Both the position numbers and the translations under genes were made by a program. 64,000 nt of DNA, taken from NCBI GenBank assembly GCA_036936605.1, contig JAUPFV010000003.1:144182997-144246996 (forward strand), given 5' to 3'. This stretch comes from Limnanthes douglasii subsp. nivea. Its lineage: Eukaryota; Streptophyta; Magnoliopsida; Brassicales; Limnanthaceae. The notes beneath the pieces are model-generated. The model was not told the DNA's origin and searched no databases. It saw only the letters and a list, made by a program, of their open reading frames with translations. How positions within the stretch are numbered: position 1 is the stretch's first letter; every line of letters starts with the position of its first letter. Positions 11,111 to 23,892 of the stretch are shown here, piece by piece.

Positions 11111-12338
11111 AATAATGTAGTTTCCTCTCACCAGTTCATCTTATCTACTTTCAACATAATTTTGAATACTTTCAAGGTTTTCAAACTCGGTAAGAGGAAC
11201 AATTACAGTTTGGTGACCATGTTTAAAAGTCCACACTCGTAGTTTAGACATATCTTACATGCATGAAACAATTAAGAAATACTAAGAGCATATATACAAA
11301 TCGCATGATAAAAATTACGAATCTCGCGTGATGGAGATTCACATGTGACGCATATGCGAGCCGTCTAATTGTTTCAAACATCTCTCATGGTGTATTCCAA
11401 AAGGAATCGTATGGTTAAAAAAAAGAGAAAATATAGTAGATGAAATGTATTGGTTTGTAGTAGAATAAACTCTCGAACGAAGAGAAAAAATAGCCGGGTA
11501 CCCAAAATTCATATGTTTAAAAGGTCAAATAGATTGGTAGATGATATTAATGGTATTTTCGTAAAAATGGATGTTGAGTGAGAGTTATTTATAAAAAAAA
11601 ATAGGTATTAAGTAGCCATGAATAATAGTTAGGATATTCGAAGGTATAATAATTTGATTCTAGGTAGGTTCGGTCATATTTTCTGAAAAACAACAAAGAA
11701 AAAAATTGATAAAAACAAACATAGAAAAAATAATCAAAATTTTCTAGTAAAACTAAAACCAAATCTTATATTTTATACAAAACGAATAATTAAAAAATAT
11801 ATGGAAATAAATTGGTAAAATATTTTTTTAGAAAGATAAAAGAAAATTTTATTACGAAAAAATATATGGAAATAAATTTGTGAAAGAAATTCTAAAAGTA
11901 TAAAATATACGTTCTTAAATCTTAATTAAAAGGCACGAGAACATGCTAAGATTAGTGATTACTCATATCTAGCCTTTGGGTTTGAAGGTTCGTTACTTTG
12001 GGTTCGGTTTGAAGGTTCGTTGATCTCTGAATGTTGTGTCTCTTCGAAATTATAAGTTCTATATATCTTTTTTTTAGATTAAATTTTGTATTCAGTCTCT
12101 AAAATATATATTTTATGTTTTCTTAGGTCAAGTATTTGCAAGATCCTAACAACACCCCACGTCTATCCACACTCTACATTCTTGTTGTTTACTCTTAGTA
12201 TCTTCACTCTTAGTATCTTCTATCAAATTAGGTGATTCTTGTTTGGTTTTCCATCTTGCAAGGAAAGAGGATTCGGTATCAAGGTTCAATTCAAGGTATT
12301 GCACCCGATATGCCGTTTACGATGTTTATTGCGATGGT
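11111..12338. other. A+T-rich sequence, no gene recognised
   Basis: No coding frame of note. 11313-11375 holds a small cluster of CGCATATGCGAG/TCGCGTGATGG words that belong to the same repeat style as 9840-10250. 12171-12215 has a short duplication of CTCTTAGTATCTTC. The rest is A/T-rich filler up to the second LINE. Confidence 0.5.
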
Positions 12339-12841
12339 TGGTTGATTTTGTTGTTGTTTAAAACCATTAAATAAATTGAAAGAAGATTCATACAAGGATA
12401 TGGGGCATATTCTGAGAAATACATCAACAAACGACTAAGGAAAGTCTTTTGCGAAACAAAATGAAAATAACAGTAAAACAATCACCTCATAGTAGAGAGA
12501 TAGGAATTGTCCAATACAAGTAAACTGAAGTACGGCTCAAACAGATAGACATCAGCGACAACATCCGTAGTCGTCCAAGCGATCAATGAAGTGTCGGATC
12601 ACGAACTGCTCTCACCAAAGGAATCCTGCATATAAAAGTGGAGTAATAAATATTAATTTTGGAATGGCCATCTAGTCTTGGTGCCTTGAAATCTAAATCA
12701 AAGATCTGAAAAAAAATCGGTGAGAAACCATAGAGGCAATGGCAGGAGGGGACCAAAGATTCTTAGGTTCCTCTCCTTCCAGATATGGTAAATTACGTCG
12801 GCGAAGCAAGACTTCCAAATAGAATGGTTTCGAGATTGAGA

Positions 12842-15800
12842 TCAATTTGACGCTTCACGAACCCAAGACTGCCAACAGGAGGTGGTAAAGGGGAATCCTA
12901 GTTTAGTACTAGCATGTGTCCAAATACTCTGCGTGAAACTACCATAAAAAAAGAGATGAGAGATAGTCTCATTCTCAGAATTGCAAAGAGCACAATCAGA
13001 TGGGATTTTATAATCCCAACTGAGGAGCTTGTCTTTGGTGACAAGTTTGTCCATAATAGCGAGCCGTAAGATGAAGGAATATCGAGGAATGTTGGATTTA
13101 TTCCAAACTAACCCGACCCACCCTACTTTAGGGTTGGGCAACCGAATAGCGTGGTACGTGTCCTTGATGGAGAATGAAGTGCATCATTTTTTCGCCTTCC
13201 AGAAGGGAATATCGTTGAAGAAGATGTTAGGAGGAGGGAGAGAGAGAATGATATTGTGGATTTCCAACAGATTGGCACGATTTCGAGCATTCGTTGATCT
13301 AATATTGGACTGCCAATTCCAGTTCCCATTGAGGATGATATCTGAGACCTTGAGGTATTTCCCAAGTCTAGAGTCCTTGATGATACTTTCGCCATAGTGG
13401 GAAGCAAGCGAAGAACGGAAGAGCCATGGATCGTACCAGCAGGAAGAACTCGAGCCATTTCCAATTGCCACCCTGCACATTTTACAAGGCAAAGGACGGC
13501 GACAAAAACATTTCCTCCAAATCCAAGAGGGTGAGGATCCCATCGGGAGGTTCCAAAAATTATTATTTTTAATTTTTTCCATCTTAATCCAGTCACTCCA
13601 TAGATGTTTTAGGACATCCTCTTGATACTAGATTTTTAGGATCGACCATAGATGTTTTAGGACAGCCTCTTGATACTAGATTTTTAGGTCGAGAATCATA
13701 AAGCCACCCTCTATAGTGGGCGAAGTGACTGTGGCCCATGCTACTTTGGCACCATGAATTTTTATTGCCGAGCCCAACCATAGAAAACAACAGAGATATT
13801 GATTCAATTATTTGATAATCCTTGAGGGAAGCATAAAAATGGAAGACCATTAGACCTGACCAGTAAATAAGACAGACTTAATGAGCTGAAGTCTACCAGC
13901 ATAAAAAAGATGCTTAAAGGTCCAAGATTAAATTCTAGATGTAATTTTATGGAGAAGAGGACGACAGTCTGAGTGGGTGAGACGACTAGTAAGAATGGGC
14001 ACACCCAAATATTTAATCGGTAGAGATCATTCCGGATATCCCATGATGTTGCTAAGATCCAACTGAAGTGACTCATCAATACCGGAAAAGAAGATATGAC
14101 TTTTAGAAGGGTTGACTTTTAGCCCCGAGAGTATAGAACTCATCTAGAGCTTTTTTTAAAAGAAGTATAGAATTAACGTCTCCATGACAACAAATCATTA
14201 GATCATCTACAAAGCATAGATTGATATTTTTGAGTTTTTGACATTTCCAATTAAAACGGAACTTCTTACCTTTAATTTTCTTCGTAAGAATACTGGATAC
14301 AACTTTCATGACAAGAACAAATTGGAAGGGGGAGAGCGGATCTCCTTGCCTCAGACCTTTCCGTCCTTTGAAGTTTCCATGAGGATCTCCATTAATATTG
14401 ATGGAGTAAGAAGGAGACTATATACATTAGATGATCCAGGTGATCATTTTATCAGGGAAATGCATCGCTACAAGAATATCAAGGATGAGATGCAATCTGA
14501 CATTGTCAAAGGCTTTCATTAAATCAATTTTGAGCGCAACCTTTTTGTCCCTACGATTAGAGGTGGTAACCCTTCAAAAGTTCTTGAGATAAAATGATAT
14601 CATCAAAGATATTCCTTCCTTTTATGAAAGCCGACTGGTAATTATCAATAAGATAAGGGAAATAATCTTTAATTCTATTGGCTAAGATCTTGGATATGAT
14701 CTTGTAACTAACATTACAGAGCGTGATGGGTCTAAAGTCAGTTGGTTCGGAAGGAGAATCTTTTTTAAGAATGAGAGCTATAGAGGTGGAGCTCCAAGAG
14801 GCCTCAAAAGAATCAGAATAAAAGAAGTCAAGGACACCATTACAGATGTTTTGGCCAACAATGCTCCAATTAGATTTAAAGAAGTAAGAGTTGAAACCAT
14901 CATGACCCGAAGCTTTGTTACTGTCAATACTGAACATAACAGATTTTATTTCATCGCAGTTAATCTCACGAATCATAGAATCCTTATCCGTATTGGTAAC
15001 TTTAGACGTTAGAAGAGAGGAAACAGTTTTTAGGCCAGGATAACCGGCATAATGCCTGGTCCAAAGAGAGTTTTCAAAGTATTTCACAAAAACCTTCGCA
15101 ACACCAGCAGGAGTAGAGACAATAACTTCACTCTCATTAGTGATTGAGATAATATTATTACGAAAAAGACGAGCCTTAATACTATTATGGAAAAATTTAG
15201 TGTTTTTGTCACCAAGTTTCATCTAGTTTTCTCTAGATTTTGGTTTAAGAAAGGATTCTTCGGCTCTACTAAGAAAGATAAAGACTGTTGACGCATCACA
15301 TTCTTCCGAAACAAGAGAAGGATTGAGCGGGTAACTAGCAAGATTGGATTGAGCTTGGAATAGTCTTTTTTGAGCACTTACAACTCTTGAGCTAATTTCA
15401 CTAAACTCTTTACGGTGGAGTCCCACAAGCACAGACTGTATCCTAAGAAGTTTTTCAGTGACCAGACTCATCCTAGAAGAAGCAATGGGACTATTCCAAC
15501 TCTTATTAACAATTTCTTTGAAAAGCGGTTGAGATTGCCACATGTTGAAGAATTTGAAAGGCTTTTTACGCTTAGGACGAGAAAACCCGAGATTAAGCGT
15601 AACAGTGGTATGGTCAGAAGATCAAAGAAAAAAAAATAAGCGTAAGATATTGGGAATATATCATCGCAAACAGGGTTGACAAAGACTCTATCAATCTTGG
15701 ATAGAGTCGGATTATCAGGCTGTTTATTAATCCAAGTGAAGTGAAAACTAGTACATCGGAGATCACTGAGCTCAATATTGAAGCAACAATTATTAAAGTC

Positions 15801-16289
15801 ATGAACAACATAAGTCCAATTTTTGGTGGATCCAATACGCTCATTTGGGTGGCGGATGGCGTTGAAATCCCCAAGCAAAACCCATAGAGTGTGCTTGTCT
15901 ACCAAGAAAATGGTAGACATGTCATTCCAAAGGGGAGTTATATCCATAACATAATTTAAAGCATAAATTGCAGTAAATCTAAAAGAAGCATTAAAATTAT
16001 GACACGTAGCTAAACAATGAATATACTGAGGGGATTGGGACTCTCTAGTTACGGTGATGACACTAGGGTTCTAGATAATCCAAATTCTACCTAGATGGTG
16101 AGAAAAAGGATTTGTAAAGACATGCAAAAAAGGAGCCATATTGCTAACAATAGACTGAACTTTTTACAATTGGACTTTAGTTTCAACTAGAATTAATAAG
16201 GAGGTACTACTACAAATAATAAAATCGGTAAAATCTTTTTGTCTAACAGGGTAATTTAATCCTCTAATATTCCAAGAAGCGATATTCAT
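12842..16289 (-). pseudogene. LINE 2 ORF2: endonuclease and reverse transcriptase
   Basis: It starts at ATG 16289-16287 with the typical endonuclease opening ASWNIRGLN and continues through GDFNAI (about 15870) and the TWINKQ segment (about 15740). Reverse transcriptase motifs follow: SGHDGFNSYFF (about 14900), DFRPITLCNV (about 14730), and a palm box FVDD at 14213-14202. The zinc-binding C-terminal domain (13141-12842) shows CALCNSENETISHLFF. Multiple frameshifts and stops break it into at least eight pieces. An in-frame 48-bp duplication lies in the palm-to-thumb region. The product of an intact copy would nick DNA and reverse-transcribe the element RNA. Confidence 0.85.
13599..13694 (-). 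repeat. 48-bp tandem duplication in LINE 2 ORF2
   Basis: Two adjacent 48-bp copies start at CATAGATGTTTTAGGACA (13599 and 13647) and differ at only a few positions. In the gene's frame they encode two 16-residue repeats (DPKNLVSRGCPKTSMV). The low divergence says that the duplication is younger than most damage in this LINE. Confidence 0.85.
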
Positions 16290-16311
16290 AAATCAGAATA
16301 CTTATAGCGCT

Positions 16312-18474
16312 TTAAACAATGGTCCTGTCGGAGGACAAATCCAAAATACCCTTAGCCTTAGCATTTGTGAGACAATGCCTTTTAGGAGGCAAGTCAACCT
16401 CCTCACCACTTTACACCTCCTTGAATTCTTCAAGGGAATCAAGACGTTATCCACTAAGTCGCATCAGCTCAATCTCAGAAGGATCAGGCTCATCCGAAGG
16501 GGCAAACGAGGAAGGAATGGAAGGAAGTTTGGATGCTCATTTTTTACAAAGGCGGGAGGAGTGTCCAAAAACAACATATTTTGCACATTAAGGGGGAAAT
16601 CCTTGATATTCGAAATTCACCGTAATGAATTTGCGACTAATCTTGAAAATAAGCTCTGACTGGATTTCGGCGCCCGGAGTAATCATAATGCAAATACGAG
16701 CAAAGTGGAGTTTTTCCATCCTTTCCGTTTGATTGTCCACATATAAAGGAGTTCCTAAAACCGATTCAATTTTGCTAAATCCCTCAGCTGTCCAAAGCTC
16801 TAAAGGTAGATTAAAAACTTTGACTCAAATAGGGATTTCTTTATGGGGGTCTTTGATGAGGGTGGAAAGAGGAGCCCAATTCTTGAGAATGATCAAATTC
16901 CCACCAAAATGCCAAGGGGCATGATCCAACACCTTTTTAGCCATCTCTTTTGACCCAAATTTAAATAGAAAATAACCTTCGCGAATAGGCTTAAAATCCA
17001 AAAGACCAAATTTTCTCCACAGTTTTGGGGTTGAGTAAGGAAGTACCCCGATAAGCAAGCCTTTCATAAATCTAGAGAGCCCATAACCGATTCATTTAAA
17101 ATAAAATCTACTCCATCATGATCCATGTGATTAAGACCAATAACCAAATGAGAGCGGTTATCGAGGTGACCCGCAACAATGCTAGCATAGGATGGTGTAG
17201 AATGAGAAAGTGGCCTAGATTTCAACCTAATGGTGTTAGAATTTGCGGAGGGAGAGATTGAGACCTTGGAAGGAGCTTTGTGGATTTGGGCCAACTTATA
17301 TAAGAACTTCCTTCCCTTTGGGCCTTTACCGGCATTACCAAAATTCCTAATAATGGAATAAGACTTATAGTAAGAGCCGACTCCAAGTAAACCCTTTTCT
17401 TTATTTTCCATCGGCCCAACAACAGAGATAATTTCGGTCTGCCCAACAAACTTAGAAGTCTGGCCAAACAAACCAGGCCTCTGGCCCAAACTATTACCAC
17501 CAGACTGTTGGCCCATGATGCCAGACTTCTGGCCTAAAAACATATCACCAGTCTGGTGGCCCAGCAAAAAATGTGGGTGACCAGTCTTACGATCAGACTT
17601 CTGGCCCAGATTTTGAACAAAAGCCTCTTGCCCCAATTTGGACTGAAATTGACCAGAGTTGTCAATCGAGCAGTTCTCGATATTGTTAGGGATTGAAGGT
17701 TAGAATCACGAAAAGGGGGGTAATCAGGGGATGGGTGTGGCTGCTTGCTCAGGGAGCTGGAAGGAAGATCATTGTGGAGCCAAGGATTTTTGTCAACAAA
17801 CGATCCCAAAATGGAGTCACTGGATATGGGACCAGAGCTGCTCGAGGAAGGAGAGGCGAAGGCGAAGCGAACTCTATGTATGTCCATAAGAGGTACGGTG
17901 ATTCTCGGGCTAAGGGGAAGGGTTTTCTTATCAATTGGTCTAGGGTTACCTTGTTGGAGAGGGTGGAACGAGTGTGGTAGATGGCTTTCGATCCTTTGAC
18001 ACAGAACAGAAGAAGGACCATTAGGGTTTGAGGCGAACAACTCAACTGCATTATCCCTAATAGAAGTCACCAGGTTGTTGTAGAGGCCATTCGAGCGGTG
18101 ATTAGCCCAGAGCCAATAATGCGAGCTTCCAAAAGAGGGGCTGGAGAGCAACCAGACGCAGTAGAGAACTCCAAGGTGGGAAACTCACTTATGGGTAGAA
18201 CAGGTAAGGGAAGAAAGGCCTTCAAATCCGGTGAAGCCATATTCTGGAATAGGATGTGACCTTGGCCAGACTCCATGTGATGTCTGGCTAATGCGAGCGT
18301 GTTTTTGACATACTCCTCGTGTTGAGGGGTAATACGATGGTGATCAAAGGCTTCTTGGGTGGTCAAAGGGAGGCTCGCGGTTGCACTGTAGACCGGCAGT
18401 TTTGGAGGGTGATCGCCACATGAGGATGGAGGTAATGATGAGGAAGGTAAAAAAGGCAAGAGGAGGAGAAACAT
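16312..18474 (-). pseudogene. LINE 2 ORF1: gag-like protein
   Basis: The frame can be followed in pieces from about 18474 to the TAA at 16314-16312. The N-terminal part is Ser/Pro-rich. A Gln-rich middle (17636-17400) repeats GQ(K/R)SG/GQ(Q/T)S words. A DUF4283-like part (17067-16825) has GYFLFKFGSKEMAKKVL followed by the APWHFGG and LPLELW segments typical of plant LINE gags. The zinc knuckle near 16590-16550 reads CAKYVVFGHSSRLC, with Tyr replacing the second Cys. The true start could lie further upstream (an open frame continues in another phase to 18870). In the family it is the RNA-binding partner of ORF2. Confidence 0.75.
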
Positions 18475-19010
18475 TCAGTTCAAATGGGTGAAAATGATCC
18501 TATTTTCCCCTGATGGCTTTCCAGAGCGAAGAGAGGCTGGGGATTCCATGGAGAGCAGGTTAATGTAAGCTTTTTTCAGTCTGTAAGTTTCAAATTTTGG
18601 TTTGTGTTTGAGTTTGAGGGAATTTCTTAGGTGTACTGAACTGTTTGAGAGGGAGATTGATAAATAGAGGCTGATGGATTGCTTGGTATGAGAGGGAAGT
18701 CTAGGTAGTGGGAGTAGCTTGCTAACATTGGATGCCTGAGTTAACAATTTTGTGGCCGGTATATCAGCCTGAAAAGACTTAAGGCTGTGGTTTGACATAG
18801 GGTTATGAGAGATCAGACTGAGGCTTATGAGATTGTAGGATTGCAGGATAGGACAAGAGATAGAGAGCATAGGGGGGAAATGTTGTGCTTAAGCTCGAAA
18901 TGGTAAAAGTTAGTAAGGAAAAATGAGCCACGAAAATAATTCGTTTTACAACAATCATATGACCAACACATGGTTGATTCTTAAATTGGGATACTATTTC
19001 AACTCAAAAA

Positions 19011-22000
19011 AAATAATATCCGGACAAGTTATAGTTAAGTATAAAAGACAGCCCACTAGTTTGCGATACTGAGTCGCATCATCTAACAATTCACCTTCAT
19101 TCTTGTGTAATTTTAGACCTGGATCCATTGGAGTGCTTGTGTAGTTTGTATTTTCCATACCAAACCGGGCTAAAAGCTGATTAGCATAACTTATTTGTGA
19201 CAGAAAATAACAATCTTCTTCTTCAACTTCTGAACCAAGGAAGCAGCGAGATTTCCACAAATTTTTCATCTCAAAAGGAGTTGATAAATCCTCCTTTAGC
19301 CGTTTGATTTCAGTTGAATTATATCTAGTAATGATCATATCATCAACGTATAGAAGGATCATAGTATTTAAATTTCCATCAATTTTCACAAAAGGACTTA
19401 CCATACCATGCACGAGGTGCTTGTTTGAGACCGTAAAGTGCCTTTTTAAGTTTGCAGACATATTCTGGAAATTATTTTGAAACAAAACCATGTGGTTGTT
19501 CCATATATATATCCCGATCCAGTTCGTCGTAGAGGAAGGCATTCTTTACATCGAATTGCCAATGAGTCCAGCCTTTGTTTGCTGCCAAAGAAATAATAGT
19601 ACGAATTGTCACCATCTTTGCAACTGGGCTGAAAGTTTCTTCATAATCAAAACCATGTTGTTGAGAGAAACCACGAGAAACTAGAGGAGATGTGTGTCTA
19701 GAAACGCTTCCATCTGCTGCCTTATTTAACTTGAAAACCCATTTACATGTAACGAGTTCAACATCTCTCGATTTCGGTACAAGAACCCAGGTAGAATTTC
19801 TGTCCAAGGATGAAATTTCACCTTTCATTGCATTCTCCCATTCTGACTTCCCTTGAGCTTCAATATAGGATGAAGGCTTATTTTCCAGCATGTCTTCTAA
19901 TATAAAATAAGAAGTTATAGTACATTGGTTTGCTTGAACTTCATAATCTTTTAAATAAATAGGTAGCTTTCTAGGTGTTGTAGTTCTTCGGAGTTCGACT
20001 TCTCCTTGTGGTGAACTATTATGACCAGAAAATTATGAACTCCCCATCTCACTATCATCTTTTTGAGCAGGGATCAGCTCAGGATTAGTTTCAACAAATG
20101 GCATAAATACAAAGTTCTCGTCGAAAACAACATCACGAGAAGTCACAATCTTCTTAGTGATAGAATCCATACAACTCCATCCTTTCTTGTTTATGTCATA
20201 ACCAACAAACACAGATGTTCTTGCTTTCAGATCAAGCTTAGGTCGATTTTCTTAGGTATATGAACATAGTAAAGAGACCCAAAAAGTCTAAAGTAACTCA
20301 CATTAGGTTTGATAATATATAGCAGCTCAAAAGAAGATTTTGATGTACCTGGCCATGGAGGCAATCGGTTTATCACATGACAGACACACTGCATAGCTGC
20401 TGCCCACAGTTCTATAGGGAGGTTCTTCTCGTGCAGCCAAGATAAAGTCGTTGTTGTAAGATGTGTAAACTTACGCTCGACGAATCTATTCTGTTGTGGG
20501 GTATCCAGGCATGTTAGTTGTCGATGAATACCATGTTTGTGGTACAATTCAGAAAATTCGTGTGACTGGAATTCACCCCCATTATCAGTTCGTAAACACT
20601 TCAAAACAGACATGAATTGTTTCTCTACCATTTGTTTGAATTCAAGAAAATGTATGAAATCTTCGCCTTTGTTTTTCAAGAGATACACCCAACTATAGAG
20701 AGATATATCATCAACAATAACCATCATGTAACGGAAACCAGTAAAGCTTGGTGTTTTTGTAGGACCCATGAGATCAGAATGTACAAGCTCAAACATCAAC
20801 GATGCACGATTCAAAGATTTCTGAAAATGGAGTCGATGTGACTTACCATATTGACAGCCAGCACAAATGACATCCTGATATGTTGATTTGAATAAGGGAA
20901 CTCCTTCAAGTAGTCTGTTTGTTGATATTTGCTGCAACAATTGATTACCAACATGTCCGAGTCGAGCATGCTAAAGTAAAATTGTTGCATTTTGACTTGT
21001 GTTTTCTATATACGCCTCACTTGTTGATAAAACATATAAAGAGTTTACCTTTCTTCCAGTGAATAAGACATTAGCATCAACACTTTTATAATCATCAAGA
21101 ATCTGAACATCATTTGGTCCGAATAAAACATACTTACCGGAATTAGCAATTTGAGAAACAAAAGAAATATTCTTCTGTAAACCCGGTACTTGGTATACGT
21201 TTTCAAGTTTAAGGCTTTCATCATCTGAATTTGCAGCCTTTACACTGAAATCACCTTCTTTCACTACTGGATGTAATGAGTTGTCTGTTGTCACAATTAC
21301 TCGTTTGTTCAAATGAGGACGAATATAAGAGAGTATAGAAGCATTACCGGTAGCATGATGTGAGCAGCCCGAATCAACGATCCATTCGTTCTTGTAGTCA
21401 ATACAACTACTGTTACCCTCCGATTTCTTTACATATCTATGTGTATCAAAAGCCATGTTTTCCGGTTGATTAATAACTTCAATTCAAAAAACAGTTTTCC
21501 CACTGTAGCTCATTGCTATTTTCAGCATCATATGCAACATTTGCATCTGATTTAACGATTTTCGAATAACAGTTTGGTTTAATGTGGCTTGGTTTTCCAC
21601 ACTTCTTGTAAATAAGCTTTGCACGACAATCCGATTTCATGTGTCGAGTTATTCCGCATCTAAAGCATGTCCGTTTAGAAAGGTTTGCTGACTCCCCCTC
21701 AATCATTTTCTGCTTATCACCATTTTGATAATGATTTTGTGTGTTTTTCCACCTTGAACCGTCTTTGGTAAAAAGTGTATCTTCAACATCAACAGAATAC
21801 TTACCAAACATTTGTTTAACCAATGCTTCCTGGTTGGAGAGTAGGCTCTCTAACTCGACAATTGACGGTTTGTTAACTCATCCTTGTATTGATGATATAA
21901 ACGACATTAAATCAGATCGTAATCCATGAATCAAATAACGTCTTAGCCTTGCATCACTGATAGGTTCATCACTATTCAAAACTGAAATTTCCGAACATAC

Positions 22001-22402
22001 ATTCTTAATCTTAAGAAAGTAATCATAGATCGACATATTACCTTGGGTTAACGAAGCAAGCTCATTCTAAAGGTATTGAAGTCGCATATAATTTTTCTGG
22101 GTAAATAACATGTCAAGAGTATCCTAGATATGCTTTGAAGAATCCAATGCACGAACATGATCAATAAATTCCTTACCGATCGAAGTTCTCAACGCGAATA
22201 ATGCCTTTCCGCACCTTACTTTCCATTTCCTCCTTAACTCAGCGTTTTTTGGAGTATCACTTGGAAGTATCTCGGTACTTGAAACAAGATTCCACAAATC
22301 TTATCCTTAAAGGAAAGCCTCCATACACAACCGCCAATATTGGTAATTGGTTCCAACGAGCTTCTCTGTAGACATAGGAGAAGCTGAATTACTTCCATTC
22401 AT
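19011..22402 (-). pseudogene. Copia-D gag-pol polyprotein
   Basis: The start is ATG 22402-22400. The gag part shows the copia gag pattern (QYWRLCMEAFL near 22330, then the ALRTSIGKEFIDH segment). Zinc knuckle CFRCGITRHMKSDC lies at about 21670-21625 and a second Cys-rich unit follows. The protease keeps WIVDSGCSHHATG (about 21380). Integrase pieces include HSDLMGP (about 20780), RTDNGGEF (about 20590) and TPQQNRFVER (about 20490). Reverse transcriptase shows CKWVFKLN, FDVKNAFLYDELDRDIYMEQP and palm box YVDD at 19350-19339. It ends at TCPDI, with no RNase H. Stops and frameshifts occur between all parts. The copy is non-functional but of moderate age. Confidence 0.85.
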
Positions 22403-22481
22403 ATTGAAAAAGATAATAACACTTGACAAGATTTGTATTTTCAATGGGTAATAAAATCAAACACTTGATACGCAGAGACCT

Positions 22482-22494
22482 TGCTCTAATACCA
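22482..22494 (-). other. Primer-binding site of Copia-D
   Basis: On the minus strand TGGTATTAGAGCA directly follows the LTR's terminal CA. It differs by one base from TGGTATCAGAGC, the usual copia site complementary to initiator tRNA-Met. Confidence 0.85.
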
Positions 22495-22774
22495 TGAAAC
22501 AAATTGAACAGACAGATGTAACAATTTGAACAGACAGGTAGTTTGATTTTATTACTTGAATAATGAAGCACAAAGGTTTAGTACTTATAGAAAATATGAT
22601 TCAAACGTCTCTTAGTAATTCTGAGACCTTCAGACTTCCTAATATAACTCCCACTACTTCACTAAGTTAGTAGTTAGGAATTCATTTGAGATGTCTACTT
22701 CTTTGTGTGTCTATTGCGTGTCTGTTTCTTGTAACTTGAATACATAGTGCACTATTTTTTGATAAAGTTTAACA
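22495..22774 (-). repeat. 5' LTR of Copia-D
   Basis: About 280 bp, read TGTTAAAC...TTTCA on the minus strand. The inner edge is fixed by the primer-binding site. The outer edge is inferred from the TG start and is uncertain by tens of bases, since no partner LTR exists here. Confidence 0.6.
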
Positions 22775-22799
22775 TACTTCTATTTTTGTTTCATTTTTT

Positions 22800-23335
22800 T
22801 TAATTAAATGGTTCGAAAATCGTTCGAAACCATCTACTTCAACATTTTCATATTAAAGATTTCGACAAATTAAAATATTTTATAAATATTAAATTTGATT
22901 GAGTTAATGCAAATTTATTACTCCATTTATTTTACTAGATAAATAATAATAAAAACATACCAAATGCTTTCCATCTATACATGAAGTGATGTTATTAAAA
23001 ATAAGAATAAAGTGGTATATATCAAAATATCTGAACTTTAAAAACTTTGATGTTTAGAAAATAACAATCTCAATAATTTGAAATACTACCTAAATGTTTT
23101 ACTTACTACACATTAAAGTGGTAGAAAATAAAAGTATTAAACTTAGATCGAATGCAAATTATGAAGTTCTTATGTAATTAATCCTTAATGTATTTTCATA
23201 GATAAATTTTATCTATACGATCTTATCTACTAATTTCATGTACGTAATATCGTTAATATTTTCTTTGTTTATTATGTATAGAGTAAATTCCGACATCTGC
23301 CATTCTTGGCGGAATGAAAAATTTAAACAGAAAAG
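22800..23335. repeat. Dispersed repeat R, copy 1
   Basis: About 530 bp that aligns by eye along its whole length with 55915-56470 in the same orientation. Landmarks in both: CTCGAAAATC or TTCGAAAATC, TATAAATATTAAATTT, AAAAACTTTGATGTTTAGAAAA, GCAAATTATGAAGTT, and GATCTTATCTAC followed by AATTTCATGT, ending near CGGACATCTCTCATTC or CCGACATCTGCCATTC. There is no coding frame. Both copies lie next to copia sequence and a few hundred bases upstream of a short ORF start. The family is unknown to me. Confidence 0.8.
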
Positions 23336-23662
23336 GACGGAAGTCTAATATATTAGTCACATGTTTTATTTTATTTTGCATTCATCTCATAATTTAAATT
23401 GGTTTTATTTATGATTCTTTTAAAAATATTTATAAAAACTTATCAAAACTTTTTTATTAACTAAAAAAATCACTAATTTATCGAAACTAAATAACAAAAA
23501 AAATAATATTTTTGATATTGAATTATAAAGTAAACATTTGATTTATCAAACATATCTCTAAATAATTGAAAGTTTATAAATGAGTAAGTAATCGTTGTAG
23601 GTCTAAATAATTCAATATTTTTATGAGTCGGTGATAAATTAAAATATGTTACGAAAAATAAT
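23336..23662. other. A+T-rich spacer upstream of split gene
   Basis: Very A+T-rich sequence without a coding frame between repeat R and the ATG at 23663. It could be promoter or 5' UTR of the split gene, but no clear TATA or other motif can be assigned with confidence. Confidence 0.4.
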
Positions 23663-23892
23663 ATGTATACTAATTATCATATAAATGTGCAAACTCAAAA
23701 AGCTTCTAACTACTCGATAACTGTCTTTATCATTCTAACCGTCGCCATCGCAGCATCAGCTCTGTTAATCGTTCGTCTACCCAAAAAAATTCCACTCCCA
23801 CAATCACACAAAGCTCCGGTCAACTACGAAGAAATACAAGAAGGTAATATTAAGCAACTCGCGTTAATAAAAACCCCAATTTTAATCAATCT
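23663..23892 (+). pseudogene. Split gene, putative first exon with a membrane segment
   Basis: An open frame from ATG 23663 runs into the LTR of Copia-A. Residues about 18-38 (ITVFIILTVAIAASALLIVR) form a strong hydrophobic segment followed by basic residues, which resembles a signal anchor. At 23843/23844 stands a plausible splice donor, AAG|GTAATA, in phase 1. The next piece of the same gene may be 35607-35741 beyond Copia-A, which is open in a frame that would fit an acceptor CAAAG|AA at 35628/35629. I do not recognise the protein. That this exon belongs with the downstream pieces is inference from position and frame. Confidence 0.4.

Larger units (their letters stand above)
12348..18970 (-). 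mobile_element. L1-type LINE (LINE 2), decayed
   Basis: A second non-LTR retrotransposon, minus strand, with ORF1 (18474-16312) and ORF2 (16289 to about 12842) separated by 22 bp. Candidate ends come from the 9-bp direct repeat TGGTTGATT at 12339-12347 and 18971-18979; the left copy is followed by a (TTG)n/T-rich tract as expected for an A-rich tail on the minus strand. The resulting 6.6-kb length is right for a plant L1. The TSD is short and could be chance, so the boundaries are tentative. Unlike LINE 1 it has no RNase H after the zinc-binding domain. Confidence 0.75.
18990..22774 (-). mobile_element. Truncated Ty1/copia element (Copia-D)
   Basis: In minus-strand order: LTR (22774-22495), primer-binding site, gag and pol up to the end of the reverse transcriptase, then the sequence breaks off near 19010. 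RNase H and the second LTR are absent. The break lies next to the proposed 5' end of LINE 2 (18970). The LTR start is set at TGTTAAAC (22774), which gives a 280-bp LTR ending in CA; no second LTR is left to confirm it. Confidence 0.8.

Noticed and set aside
12339..18979. Treating the 9-bp TGGTTGATT repeat as a proven TSD of LINE 2
   Set aside because: Nine A/T-rich bases can recur by chance over 6.6 kb; kept only as a tentative boundary.
18990..22774. Complete copia element
   Set aside because: Reverse transcriptase breaks off after TCPDI, and no RNase H or second LTR exists at the left side.
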